Assembly (NCBI GenBank): GCA_025454405.1
Contig: JALOON010000003.1
Location: 124,001 to 188,000 of the forward strand
DNA: 64,000 bases
Reading direction: 5' to 3'
Origin: Oscillatoriaceae cyanobacterium Prado104
GTDB taxonomy: Bacteria; Cyanobacteriota; Cyanobacteriia; Cyanobacteriales; Microcoleaceae
Part shown: positions 1 to 8,530 of the stretch, piece by piece
Numbering within the stretch: position 1 is the stretch's first letter
How the letters are laid out: each line of letters opens with the position of its first letter
Made by a program: the position numbers and the translations under genes
The notes under the pieces: generated by a model
The model's input: only the letters and a program-made list of their open reading frames with translations
What the model was told of the DNA's origin: nothing
Database searches by the model: none

Positions 1-660
1 TCGCCGCACAGCTTCGAGCTAATTAAAATTATGTTTGTTAAATCTGCACCCCGATGTTTTGTTTGAGAGCTAGTCGGTCTCCTGCTTTTGTCACAGGTGT
101 TTTTGACTGCAACGCTGCGAAAGATGCAACAGGTCGCTGTTCTCCCAGTATTTTTGTAGTTATCAAGCTGTTCTTATTTTAAGTGTAAATTCTCAGCCCG
201 CGTAAATGCTTGCTGGGAAATCTTACAATTATTAAAAAAATTGTGCTACAATCATACTTTACAGTCTTTTGGAATTTTTGTTAGCAGCACATCGGGTCTA
301 ATTTTAGATCCTCTGCTGTTTTTGCTAAGCTAGGTTCGATCGGCTAGATTCATCGCTCTTGGCGAGCGATCGCTCTGAGACTGGGAAGGCGCTTTTAATC
401 GCCCTTCACATCTATCTTGAGAAGCATCATTTGAATTTCTGGCGCTACCGATCGAGCGAATGCAGCAGCGTTACGATAGTTCATCAAAAACTCAAGTAGT
501 ATTAAGTTTTGCTAATTTTTAAGTTTCCAAGGCGCGATCGCCCGCAGCTTGCAGCATCACAGCCAAGTTGTGAATTCGATCGCTTTCTTTGCGAAAACAC
601 TTCATGTCATAATGTAGCTATAGAAGAATGCATAAAAGTCCAACAGACTGAGGAGAAGCC
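1..660. other. Gene-free left edge of the window
   Basis: No convincing coding region is visible on either strand. The stretch is AT-rich with scattered CGATCG sites. The last 60 bases lead into the pentapeptide gene and contain a purine-rich GAGGAG ribosome-binding site just before the ATG at 661. A promoter is presumably here, but I cannot place -35/-10 boxes with confidence. Confidence 0.5.
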
Positions 661-1104
661 ATGATGAAACGCAATCTAATAGCAGCTACTTTCTTAGTTG
701 CGCCCCTACTGTTGGCAGGTCCCGCCCAAGCGAACAATCCCGAGCAAGTCAAACAATTGCTGTCAACCGGGCAGTGTTTCCAATGCGACTTGTCAGGAGC
801 AGATTTAACAGGAGCTCATTTAATTGGGGCAGATTTGAGAGAAGCCAATTTGCAAGGAGCAAATCTATCTTACGTCAATCTCGAAGGCGCAGACTTAACC
901 GGTGCCAACTTGACCGGTGCCAACTTAACAGCAGCTTTTCTAACTAACGCCAGTTTGAATGAAGCAGATCTCGATCGGGTAAATCTCACCGCAGCCATTA
1001 TTAACACGGCCGATGTATCGGGCGCTTCGATGGAAAACATGATTATTACTGATGCCAAAATCTACAACACCCAAATCGGCGTAGGCGGCAGCTACGATCA
1101 GTAA
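661..1104 (+). CDS. Secreted pentapeptide-repeat protein
   Basis: A 147-residue protein with an N-terminal signal peptide: two Lys/Arg-flanked residues, a hydrophobic run ending near GPAQA at about residue 24. From about residue 38 to 135 it is built of A(D/N)LXX pentapeptide repeats (for example SGADL, TGAHL, REANL, QGANL), which fold as a right-handed quadrilateral beta-helix. Two Cys residues (CFQC) precede the repeats and could bind a ligand or form a disulfide. Such periplasmic or thylakoid-lumen pentapeptide proteins are common in cyanobacteria and mostly of unknown function. The start is supported by GAGGAG about 5 bases upstream. The gene stands alone and ends in a clear terminator hairpin. 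Confidence 0.85.
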   Translation: MMKRNLIAATFLVAPLLLAGPAQANNPEQVKQLLSTGQCFQCDLSGADLTGAHLIGADLREANLQGANLSYVNLEGADLTGANLTGANLTAAFLTNASLNEADLDRVNLTAAIINTADVSGASMENMIITDAKIYNTQIGVGGSYDQ

Positions 1105-1143
1105 TAGTTTTGTGTGAAAGATGCTAACCGCTAAATTTAAGTT

Positions 1144-1177
1144 AAAAACCCGGTTTCTCAGTAAAAACCGGGTTTTT
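1144..1177. terminator. Palindromic terminator after the pentapeptide gene
   Basis: A perfect 13-bp stem (arms 1144-1156 and 1165-1177, core AACCCGGTT) with an 8-base loop ends in a run of five T. It looks like an intrinsic terminator. The same AAACCCGGTTT core recurs in other spacers here (about 31340, 36846, 36940, 57390), so it also belongs to a dispersed repeat family. Confidence 0.75.
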
Positions 1178-1303
1178 AATTGCTTGTTTTAGTCGATTTG
1201 CGATTTGCGATTTGCGATTTTGGATTTTCGATTGAGGGATTGAAAATTTTCGATCTTTAACTCAAAACTCAAAATTCAAAACTCAAAACTCCTTACCAAC
1301 TGT

Positions 1304-2848
1304 TTAAAAACCTAAATCTACAGCAATGCGGTGCGCGCAAGCAAAGCCAGAAAACGCTACCGCATTTAAACCCTGTCCCGGAAACGTACTGTCACCCACG
1401 CAATACAAACCGGGAATCGAAGTGCGGTTAAAAGGCATTCCCAACAAACCCATTAACTTGCGCTGCGGAATCGGTCCGTAAGTCCCGTCATCGCGTCCCA
1501 AAAAGCGGCGGTGCGATCGCGCCGTTCCCACTTCCATGTAATCCAAACCCGCATCCAAACCGGGGAAAATCTTCTCCAGTCGATCGATAATTCTTCCCGC
1601 AGCCATTTCTTTTTTCTCCTCGTATTCCTGCTGCGAAAGTCCTTCCCACTCTTCCATCCAACTCGATGTAAAAGCGTGAACGATGTGAAATCCTTCGGGT
1701 GCCAAATCCGGGTCTAACAGCGTGGGAATTGATACTAAAATAGTTCCTTCCGGCGCTTCCATTTTCTCCCAATCTTCTAACAAAATATGGTGGCAAGCCG
1801 TGCCGATAGGCAGGACATCGGCTGCTACTCCCAAATGCAAGCTCAAGAAACTGGGGGATTTTTGATATCTTTGCTGCCATTTTTGCTCGCTAGCAGGCAT
1901 TTCTTTAGCGGGCAGCAATTTTTCAAAAGTATCCCACCGCGTCGCGTTAGAAACTATGCGTTTTGCCCGGTAAACTTCGCCCGTTACTAACTCGACTCCG
2001 ATCGCCCGACCGTTTTCTGTAACAATCTTTGTTACCTTAGCTTTGTACTGAATTTGGCCCCCGGCTTTTTCCAATCCTTCTACTAATTTTTGGGCAATTT
2101 GACCGACTCCGCCCTTAGGATAGTTGATGCCGCCGTAATGGCGATCGGAACACACCATGCCAGCATTAATCATCGGCGTTAAATCTGCCGGAACTAATGA
2201 CCAGTAATAGCATTCCATGTCAATAAATTTCAGCAACTGCGGGTCTTTAATGTAGCGCCGCGCGATGTCGCCCGTGTTTTGAGGCAAGTATTTTACCAAT
2301 CCCAAACAGGCAAAAGGATGCTGGAAAAAGACTCGCATCAAATAGCCCGGTTCTTCCAGCGACAGCAGTTCCATCGCATTCAAGCAGTTAAAGACATTCC
2401 AGCATTCGCCGTAAAATTTGCGCAGGCCTTCGCGTTCGTGAGGGAATCTGTCAGTTAGTTCTTGCAAATATTTTTCATAAAGCCGGGGAACTTGCAGGTC
2501 GAGACCGCCCGGTAGATGATAGTGAAGCTGGATCGGATCGGGGATGGTTTCGAGGGTGACATCTACTGCTTGCAGGGCTCTGGTGAGGAGGTTGGTGGTG
2601 CCGTGTTGCCCGAAGCCAAAAATCATGGACGCCCCGACATCGAATCTGTAGCCCTCGCGATCGAAATATCCGGCGCTACCTCCGGGAATCAGGTAGCTTT
2701 CGAGGACGAGGACTTTTGCTTTTTTGGCAGCTAGCTGGGTGGCAGTGACGAGTCCGCCAATGCCAGAACCAATGACTATAACATCAAACTCTCGATCTGT
2801 GGGGCCCGAATTGGCAGAAAATAGCTGGGATGGGGTGGGGGCTGACAT
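1304..2848 (-). CDS. crtH: Carotenoid isomerase (prolycopene isomerase, CrtISO)
   Basis: An FAD-dependent isomerase of the phytoene desaturase-like family that converts poly-cis-lycopene to all-trans-lycopene in the membrane. An N-terminal dinucleotide-binding motif ([11 protein letters not shown]) is followed by the acidic end of the second strand (VLVLES). The C-terminal FAD/substrate signature [15 protein letters not shown] is intact. Length from the preferred start is 514 residues, normal for CrtISO. I chose the ATG at 2848 (MSAPTPSQ) because the 17 codons upstream add nothing conserved. The gene stands alone; its 3' side faces an AACTCAAA repeat run. Closely related CrtO-type ketolases are an alternative, but the C-terminus and length favour CrtISO. 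Confidence 0.85.
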   Translation of the reverse strand: MSAPTPSQLFSANSGPTDREFDVIVIGSGIGGLVTATQLAAKKAKVLVLESYLIPGGSAGYFDREGYRFDVGASMIFGFGQHGTTNLLTRALQAVDVTLETIPDPIQLHYHLPGGLDLQVPRLYEKYLQELTDRFPHEREGLRKFYGECWNVFNCLNAMELLSLEEPGYLMRVFFQHPFACLGLVKYLPQNTGDIARRYIKDPQLLKFIDMECYYWSLVPADLTPMINAGMVCSDRHYGGINYPKGGVGQIAQKLVEGLEKAGGQIQYKAKVTKIVTENGRAIGVELVTGEVYRAKRIVSNATRWDTFEKLLPAKEMPASEQKWQQRYQKSPSFLSLHLGVAADVLPIGTACHHILLEDWEKMEAPEGTILVSIPTLLDPDLAPEGFHIVHAFTSSWMEEWEGLSQQEYEEKKEMAAGRIIDRLEKIFPGLDAGLDYMEVGTARSHRRFLGRDDGTYGPIPQRKLMGLLGMPFNRTSIPGLYCVGDSTFPGQGLNAVAFSGFACAHRIAVDLGF

Positions 2849-3336
2849 TATGCAGGTTAGAAATCTTAATAATTTTTCAATTTTACAGTCGATCGCCATC
2901 CCAGATCTGTTTTGAAGAGGGGGGAGTGGAAGTTCTGAGTTTTAAGTTTTGAGTTTTGAATTGTGAACTGTCTTTAACTCAAGACTCAAAATTCAAAACT
3001 CTTCCTTCTTCCTTCAAAAAAAATGCGGGAACAGTCTACCATTGCCGACTGCCCCCGTCTGCCTATCCTTTGAGAGGAGAACACTAAAAGCTAATATAGC
3101 CTTATTGCAAATATCTGTCAATACTCTTGAAAGGAATTTTCAATAATTTGATAAAAGTGGTTGTCAACAGGGGCGGGCGGGGCGATCGACTTGTATTGTA
3201 AGCGCGATCGGGAATGTGGTAAGTTGCACAGACAGCAGGATGCGCGCGGTGCACATTTTCGCCCGATCGCCCCAATCGGGGCGGGCTCTCTTGGCACCGC
3301 CCCTACAAGCCAAAAATTTCGCTAATTTTCCAAATA
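2849..3336. other. Spacer between crtISO and upp
   Basis: About 490 bases without a credible gene. It holds a run of AACTCAAAA/TTTTGAGTT repeats (about 2935-3002) and GC-rich sequence with CGATCG sites. Both flanking genes point away from it, so it must contain their promoters. Confidence 0.5.
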
Positions 3337-3987
3337 ATGTCATTGCAACTGCGCGTATACGTTCCCCCTCACCCATTAATCAGGCACTGGCTGGCTGTCG
3401 CCCGCGATGCAGCCACACCTTCAGTTTTGTTTCGATCGGCAATGACAGAACTCGGGCGCTGGCTGGCCTACGAAGCGATTCGAGAATGGCTGCCGACGGT
3501 GGAAACAACGATACAAACGCCTTTAGCTGAATGTCCGGCAACCTTTATCAACCCGGAAGCCCCGTTAGTGGTGGTGCCGGTGTTGCGGGCGGGACTGGCC
3601 TTGCTGGAAGGAATTCAAACGGTAGTTCCGCTGGCGTCAATTTACCACCTGGGCATGGTAAGGAATGAGGAGACGCTGGAAGCTACTTGTTATTTAAATA
3701 AGTTGCCAGAACAGTTTCAGCCAGAAACGCGGGTAATAATTAGCGAACCGATGCTGGCAACTGGCGGGACGATCGCTGCGACAATGAAAGAATTGGTCGA
3801 TCGGGGAATTGACCCGAGTTTAATTCGGATTATCTCTGTAGTGGCTGCGCCTCCGGCTTTGCAGCGCCTGAGTGTGGAGTATCCGAGTTTGAATATCTAC
3901 ACGGCGACAATTGATGAAGTGGTAAACGAAAATGGCTTTATCGTGCCCGGATTGGGAGATGCGGGCGATCGAACTTTTGGCACTTAG
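3337..3987 (+). CDS. upp: Uracil phosphoribosyltransferase
   Basis: Converts uracil and PRPP to UMP in pyrimidine salvage. The 216-residue protein has the expected layout: an N-terminal basic region, VVPVLRAGLALLEG for PRPP and loop contacts, then EPMLATGGTIAATM, the phosphoribosyl-binding loop in the form typical of UPRTases (MLATGGT). The C-terminal IDEVVNENGFIVPGLGDAGDRTFGT is the uracil-binding end with the conserved GDAGDR. Length is normal and nothing is missing. It is transcribed alone and followed by CATCAGT repeats. Its substrate PRPP is made by prs at 17360. Confidence 0.93.
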   Translation: MSLQLRVYVPPHPLIRHWLAVARDAATPSVLFRSAMTELGRWLAYEAIREWLPTVETTIQTPLAECPATFINPEAPLVVVPVLRAGLALLEGIQTVVPLASIYHLGMVRNEETLEATCYLNKLPEQFQPETRVIISEPMLATGGTIAATMKELVDRGIDPSLIRIISVVAAPPALQRLSVEYPSLNIYTATIDEVVNENGFIVPGLGDAGDRTFGT

Positions 3988-4122
3988 AGAATCATTAATC
4001 ATCAGTCATCAGTCATCAGTCAATAGTTATTCGACTGATGGTGGGTGGTTGCTGTGAAAGCTCGCAACAAAAAGTTGTTAAAGTGAAAACGATCGGGAAA
4101 TATCGAGCAGTTGAGTTGAATT

Positions 4123-4446
4123 ATGAGCAATCGAGACGGTTTTGCAGGGGGATTTATTGCTGGGGCAGCAGTTGGGGGCTTGGTGGGCGCTGTTTTGGGC
4201 GCGGTATTGTCCCGGCGGGCGGCTGAAATTGCACTCCCCGAATCCCCAGAAGCAAAAGCTAAGAAGCGAAATAACAGAAAAGGCGGCCAACTCGAAGCGG
4301 AACGCATTGAAGTTGCAAGGCTGAGTTTGGAAGATAAAATAGCCCAACTCAATCAGGCAATAGACGACGTGCGCCTGCAACTGGGGGACGTTAACGGCAA
4401 CGTGCAGGTACAAAACAGCGAACGAACGGCTGCTGAAGATTCCTGA
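4123..4446 (+). CDS. Small glycine-zipper membrane protein, function unknown
   Basis: I do not recognise a named family. The 107-residue protein begins with a Gly/Ala-rich hydrophobic stretch (about residues 7-30, pattern GGFIAGAAVGGLVGAVLGAVL) that reads as one glycine-zipper membrane helix. A basic, charged region and a coiled-coil-like C-terminus (about residues 55-95, KIAQLNQAIDDVRLQL) follow. This layout, one N-terminal anchor and a cytoplasmic coiled coil, is like YtxH-type small proteins. It lies between upp and the YggT gene on the same strand, 122 bases before the latter. Confidence 0.65.
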   Translation: MSNRDGFAGGFIAGAAVGGLVGAVLGAVLSRRAAEIALPESPEAKAKKRNNRKGGQLEAERIEVARLSLEDKIAQLNQAIDDVRLQLGDVNGNVQVQNSERTAAEDS

Positions 4447-4568
4447 GGATCTGGGGAACGGGCGATCGATCTCTCTTGTTCTACCCTGAGAGCGTGAGGC
4501 TGACTTTCCCAACTATGCTAAACTCTATTCTAGCCCTCTCTCAACTTCACTCAAACCTCAAAAAAATT

Positions 4569-4868
4569 ATGAGTTATTCCATAGTCCTGCTGGCAAACAC
4601 GCTGCAGACATTTGTGCAAATCTATGTATTGTTGATGCTCGTGCGGATACTGTTAAGTTGGTTTCCCAACATCAACTGGTACGATCCTCCGTTTTCGATT
4701 TTGAGCCAGCTCACAGATCCTTACCTGAATCTATTTCGCTCTGTGATTCCTCCCTTGGGAGGCATGGACTTTTCGCCTATAATTGCCATCTTTGTACTGC
4801 AGATCGGAGCTCAATTCGCGATCGGTTTGCTCGGTTTGTTAGCCTCCGGAGTGCAAACAGCATTGTAG
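4569..4868 (+). CDS. YggT family membrane protein (Ycf19-like)
   Basis: A 99-residue inner-membrane protein with two hydrophobic helices, about residues 5-30 and 70-95. Between them is the family signature: VRILLSWFPNINWYDPPFSILSQ, then DPYLNLFRSVIPPLGGMDFSPI. These R-LSWFP and DPYL-FR-IP motifs define YggT/Ycf19, a family in cyanobacteria, plastids and other bacteria linked to membrane or cell-division functions. The ATG at 4569 (MSYSIVLL) is preferred: the 31 upstream codons are not conserved in character. Confidence 0.85.
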   Translation: MSYSIVLLANTLQTFVQIYVLLMLVRILLSWFPNINWYDPPFSILSQLTDPYLNLFRSVIPPLGGMDFSPIIAIFVLQIGAQFAIGLLGLLASGVQTAL

Positions 4869-5195
4869 TTAGTTTCTGCGATTTTTCAAGCATCTCGTCC
4901 CAAGCTTGTTGTCGGGGTAACGGTCGGGAACTGAATTTGAGATTTTTAGATTTGAGATTGTTAGATTGCTCTCCTGCTTTCGGGCGGGGGAGTTAATATT
5001 ATGTTGACAGTTGACAGTCGTTCGTTGGCAGTTGTTATTAGTCATCAGTCATTAGTCATTAGTTGTTCTTCCTTCTTCCTTCTTACTTCAAATAATGACA
5101 ACTGAAAAACACCCTTTTGAAAGTTTTGCTCCTGAAGTTGTTTAATTATCGAGCGAGCGTATTCAGTACGCCAAGTAGTTGTATTTAATAAAAAT
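4869..5195. repeat. Repeat-bearing spacer
   Basis: About 330 bases with no gene. It includes a short TTGACAG heptamer run (about 5003-5017), AGTCATTAGT repeats and a CTTCCTTCTT tract. Promoter elements for the downstream DUF1963 gene must lie at its right end. Confidence 0.5.
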
Positions 5196-6422
5196 ATGAC
5201 AGACTCATTCAACTACCCTTCAGACATGGCACTCTTATTCCCAGAAATTGAAAAAATCAAACGGAATGCTGATGACCTAATTAAAAGATATGAGGCAGGA
5301 GAGCGTGATTTTAGAGGCGTTTACTTAAATGGTGTAAAAACACTTCAAAACATCAATTTGAGTGGGGCAGACTTGAGAGACGCTAATTTAGGATCGGTGG
5401 ATTTGAGGGCGGCAAATTTAAGCGGTGCAAACTTAGAAAACGCTAATTTGTCGAGCGCAGAATTGAGTCAGGCAAATCTCAGCGGAACGAACCTGACAGG
5501 AACGGTGCTAACTGATGCAAGGCTGATTCGGGCTAATTTAACGAATGCGATACTCACAAATGCAGATCTAACAGATGCAAATTTTTCTGGTTGTATCATG
5601 CCTGACGGGATTCCAGATCCAGCATACGATCGAGTAATAAACGCGATCGGGCATTTGAAACGATCGGCGTGGCAGCCAATTATCAAAGAAGGCGATGGCG
5701 ATTTAAGAAGTTCTAAATTTGGAGGTAAACCCTGGCTGAGTGCAGGCGAACATTGGCCGTGTTGTCCGAATTGCGACAATCCAATGCGATTCTTTTTTCA
5801 ACTGAATTTACAAGAAATTCCAGCAGCACTAGATGAAAAATTTGGTAGGGGAATTCTCCAACTTTTTTATTGTACAAATCATGTTTATATCGAGCGCGAT
5901 CGACCAACTGACTCGACGTTTATTAGATTCGATAATTTTTTAGAAGGAACTGTTCGCTATATTGAGTATATAGGCTGCGGAAATGAGTGCTTCTTAGTAA
6001 GAATCGTGCAATCTCATGGAAGACCCGCAGAGTTTGAGATTCCGCAAACTGGAGAAAGTACGTCTAAGCTATGCGAAGGGGAATTTCCACCCCGACTAAT
6101 TGTTGGTTGGCAAGAGGTTGATGATTACCCAGATTCATATGAAATAGAAATTCAAGGCATTAGCATCAGTTGGGATGACTTTGATTTCTTTGATGACATT
6201 GGTATGTATCATCGTGGAGATAAGCTAGCTGGCTGGCCAGTTTGGGTGCAGAGTGAAGAATACCCTGACTGTCCGATTTGCCATCAAGAAATGAAACAGC
6301 TTATTTTTCAACTGGATTCTGACGATAACATTCCTTTTCTTTGGGGTGATGCCGGGAGGGGCTATATCTTGCAGTGTCCAAATCATCAAGAAGAAGTTGC
6401 TTTTCTTTGGCAGTGCAGTTAG
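5196..6422 (+). CDS. Pentapeptide-repeat protein fused to a DUF1963 (YwqG-like) domain
   Basis: A 408-residue cytoplasmic protein. Residues about 45-140 are pentapeptide repeats (SGADL, RDANL, SGANL, TNAIL), giving a beta-helix. From about residue 165 to the end it resembles DUF1963/YwqG: GGKPWLSAGEHWPCCPNC, then a Q-L region (FFFQLNLQEIP), GRGILQLFYC, and a mirrored second half (WPVWVQSEEYPDCPICHQEM, FQLDSDD). The two CPxC pairs could bind zinc. The function of DUF1963 is not established. A repeat scaffold fused to this domain suggests a binding or adaptor protein (inference). It stands alone. Confidence 0.7.
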   Translation: MTDSFNYPSDMALLFPEIEKIKRNADDLIKRYEAGERDFRGVYLNGVKTLQNINLSGADLRDANLGSVDLRAANLSGANLENANLSSAELSQANLSGTNLTGTVLTDARLIRANLTNAILTNADLTDANFSGCIMPDGIPDPAYDRVINAIGHLKRSAWQPIIKEGDGDLRSSKFGGKPWLSAGEHWPCCPNCDNPMRFFFQLNLQEIPAALDEKFGRGILQLFYCTNHVYIERDRPTDSTFIRFDNFLEGTVRYIEYIGCGNECFLVRIVQSHGRPAEFEIPQTGESTSKLCEGEFPPRLIVGWQEVDDYPDSYEIEIQGISISWDDFDFFDDIGMYHRGDKLAGWPVWVQSEEYPDCPICHQEMKQLIFQLDSDDNIPFLWGDAGRGYILQCPNHQEEVAFLWQCS

Positions 6423-6484
6423 CGTTCGATCGCTCAAGCCTGTGTTATGGTATCCATCGAACTTCTTCCTTCTGTTGTAATTTC

Positions 6485-6916
6485 TCAGCGCCGAACTTTG
6501 CCGGTAAAACCGGAAGCTTTAAATTGCTTTAACTTCAAAGGTGTGGGTTGATTGGCGGCAACAGAAATTCGCAGTTCAAAATCGCTGACTCCGGGAGGAA
6601 CTTCTTCGATCGAACCCAGACGAGTGCGGTTTTGCATCACTGGATTGTCATCAGCATCGTAAATGCGGCCGAAAATATCAGCATTAACAACGGTTTTGCC
6701 GGAGGTATTTTCTGCTTTGCCAACGATTAGAAAACAGTTGGCTTCCATCGAACTGCCGCTAGTAACTGTGCCGGCAGCCATTTCCGGCGGACATTCGCGA
6801 TAGGATAAGTTGGAAAGTTTAATCGGCGTCAGCGCCCAAGCTGGTGGGGCGAATATTAAACTAAAAATTCCTATCAGGCAAGTAGCAGCAACAAGAGCGA
6901 TCGCTCGAAATTTCAT
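6485..6916 (-). CDS. Secreted cyanobacterial protein of unknown function
   Basis: A 143-residue protein with a clear signal peptide (hydrophobic run to APPAWA at about residue 28). The mature part has two Cys residues (REC... and EANCF) about 20 residues apart, which may form a disulfide. It also has a beta-rich C-terminal half (LIVGKAENTSGKTVVNADIFGRIYD) like the FxLYD-type immunoglobulin-like fold found in secreted bacterial proteins. Function is unknown. It is on the same strand as aroE, 60 bases downstream of it, so co-transcription is possible. Confidence 0.7.
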   Translation of the reverse strand: MKFRAIALVAATCLIGIFSLIFAPPAWALTPIKLSNLSYRECPPEMAAGTVTSGSSMEANCFLIVGKAENTSGKTVVNADIFGRIYDADDNPVMQNRTRLGSIEEVPPGVSDFELRISVAANQPTPLKLKQFKASGFTGKVRR

Positions 6917-6976
6917 AATGGCAGAGAAATGATATTTTACTCCCTAGCTTAGCGCGAATTCACTGACAAATTGCAT

Positions 6977-7942
6977 TCATTCCAATCCTAAATGTTGGCG
7001 TAACGCTTGGCGCATGACATCCACGGGAACGGATGCTCGATCGAGCCAAATTTTCAAGGCGGAGGCCCCTTGTTGCACTAGCATTTCCAGTCCGTCAATG
7101 GCAATTGCTCCTCTGGCGCTGGCATCTTTGAGAAACTGAGTAGGACTTGGATTGTAAATTAGATCGTAAGCGATCGCGCCTGGGGAGATGCGGTCGATCG
7201 TTCCTGTATCTACAGGTGACTTTTCACAGTGCGGGTACATACCTACAGGTGTCGCGTTGACGAGCAAATCTGCCTGCGATATTAATGTTGACAAATTCTC
7301 CCAAGTATGGACTTGTAAATTGTTTGCAGGTAGTGGCGAATTCACCCAGCTTTCCCGAAATGCCGTTAAATTTTGCTTGCTGCGCCCGACAACATGAATT
7401 TCTGCACAGCGCAATTGAAGGCATCCAGCAACCACAGCCCTAGTCGCGCCGCCGTTTCCCAAGATTACCGCGACTTTCTGAGTCCAATCGGAACCCCCCC
7501 TAACCCCCCCTTGGTAAGGAGGGGAAGTAGATGCGACAGTAGTTTGAACCTCTTGAGTCCCCCCTTGGTAAGGCAGGGGGGTTGGGGGGGTGAAAGTCTG
7601 TAGCGGTGCGAGAAAGCCTTCAGCGTCTGTATTGGTGCCGCACCAACCTTTGTCAGTCATGTAAACTGTATTGACTGCACCGATTGCGCGGGCGATCGGG
7701 GAGATTTCCGCTAGCAGTGGTAAAATAGCTTGTTTGTGGGGAATTGTAATGCTAAATCCTCGAAGTTCGATCGCGCTAAATCCTGCAATAGCTGTTTTTA
7801 AATCCTCTGGTTTTACTGGCAATGGCAGGTAAACAAAATCTACTCCTAAATGGGAAATTGCTGCATTGTGCATCGCAGGCGAGAGAGAATGCGCGATGGG
7901 ATAGCCGATTACTCCGAGGAGTTTAGTAGTGCCTTTAATCAT
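6977..7942 (-). CDS. aroE: Shikimate dehydrogenase with an in-frame repeat insertion
   Basis: Reduces 3-dehydroshikimate to shikimate with NADPH in the chorismate pathway. The N-terminal substrate domain has the S-L-S motif (HSLSPAMHN), the catalytic Lys in TIPHK, and the Asp in GTNTDAEGF. The nucleotide-binding domain has VILGNGGATRAV. The protein has 321 residues against about 285-290 usual. The excess of roughly 35 residues lies between the two domains (about residues 117-152, with two PYQGG units) and is encoded by a dispersed C-rich repeat. The insertion sits at the interdomain hinge, so the enzyme may still be active. The 3' neighbour is a secreted protein on the same strand. Confidence 0.9.
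   Translation of the reverse strand: MIKGTTKLLGVIGYPIAHSLSPAMHNAAISHLGVDFVYLPLPVKPEDLKTAIAGFSAIELRGFSITIPHKQAILPLLAEISPIARAIGAVNTVYMTDKGWCGTNTDAEGFLAPLQTFTPPTPLPYQGGTQEVQTTVASTSPPYQGGVRGGSDWTQKVAVILGNGGATRAVVAGCLQLRCAEIHVVGRSKQNLTAFRESWVNSPLPANNLQVHTWENLSTLISQADLLVNATPVGMYPHCEKSPVDTGTIDRISPGAIAYDLIYNPSPTQFLKDASARGAIAIDGLEMLVQQGASALKIWLDRASVPVDVMRQALRQHLGLE
7488..7592. repeat. C-rich repeat cassette inside aroE
   Basis: Two copies of a CCCCCTTGGTAAGG-type element joined by about 40 bases. Read on the coding (minus) strand they give PLPYQGG and PPYQGGVRGG. A related C-rich element is in the spacer at about 19608-19645. It keeps the aroE frame open. Confidence 0.75.
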
Positions 7943-8530
7943 GTTTGATAGTTGATGTTGTTAAGAAGGAAGAAGGAAGAAGGAAGAAGGAAGAGGGAAG
8001 AAGGAAGAGGGAAGAGGGAAGAGTTAACAGTTAATTGTTGATAGTCGATCGTTGGCAAGCGGTTAAGGAAGTTTTATTGTTTGTTTTGATAGTTAGTTTA
8101 TTGTTTTGAGAGTCGGTCGATCGTTCCGAGAGTCCGACAGGGGTTGAAAACCCCTGTCTCATAGCTAAAGTCCTCTAAAAGAGGACTAAAATACATGGAA
8201 ATTGTTCGGGTAATTAACAGTCGGTTTTAACCGACTTTCGCTATGAGGCAGGGGTTTAAACCCCTGCCGGACTGTGGAACTGTGGGTTTAATCTGGTTGC
8301 GGGAAGCGATCTTTTTGTTTGTGCCAGCAAAGTTAATAGTTTACCAAAAAATAGAGTGATTTAGATAAAAATCCAACAGTAAACTACAACCTGTATGCAG
8401 TCAACGATCGACTGTCAACTGTCAACTTTGGGACGATCGCACTACCAACTGTCAACTATCGGGAGTTTTGAGTTGTGAATTAAGAAATGTCTTTAACTCA
8501 AAACTCAAAATTTAAAACTCAAAACTTTTC
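7943..8530. repeat. Repeat-rich spacer upstream of aroE
   Basis: Contains an AGAAGGA purine run (about 7963-8022), then a composite of hairpins. One arm pair is AGGGGTTGAAAACCCCT (about 8139-8155). Next comes GTCCTCTAAAAGAGGAC (about 8171-8187), and later AGGGGTTTAAACCCCT (about 8252-8267). The same composite recurs at 49816-50050. The right end has TTGACAG heptamers and an AACTCAAAA run. No gene seen. Confidence 0.7.
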
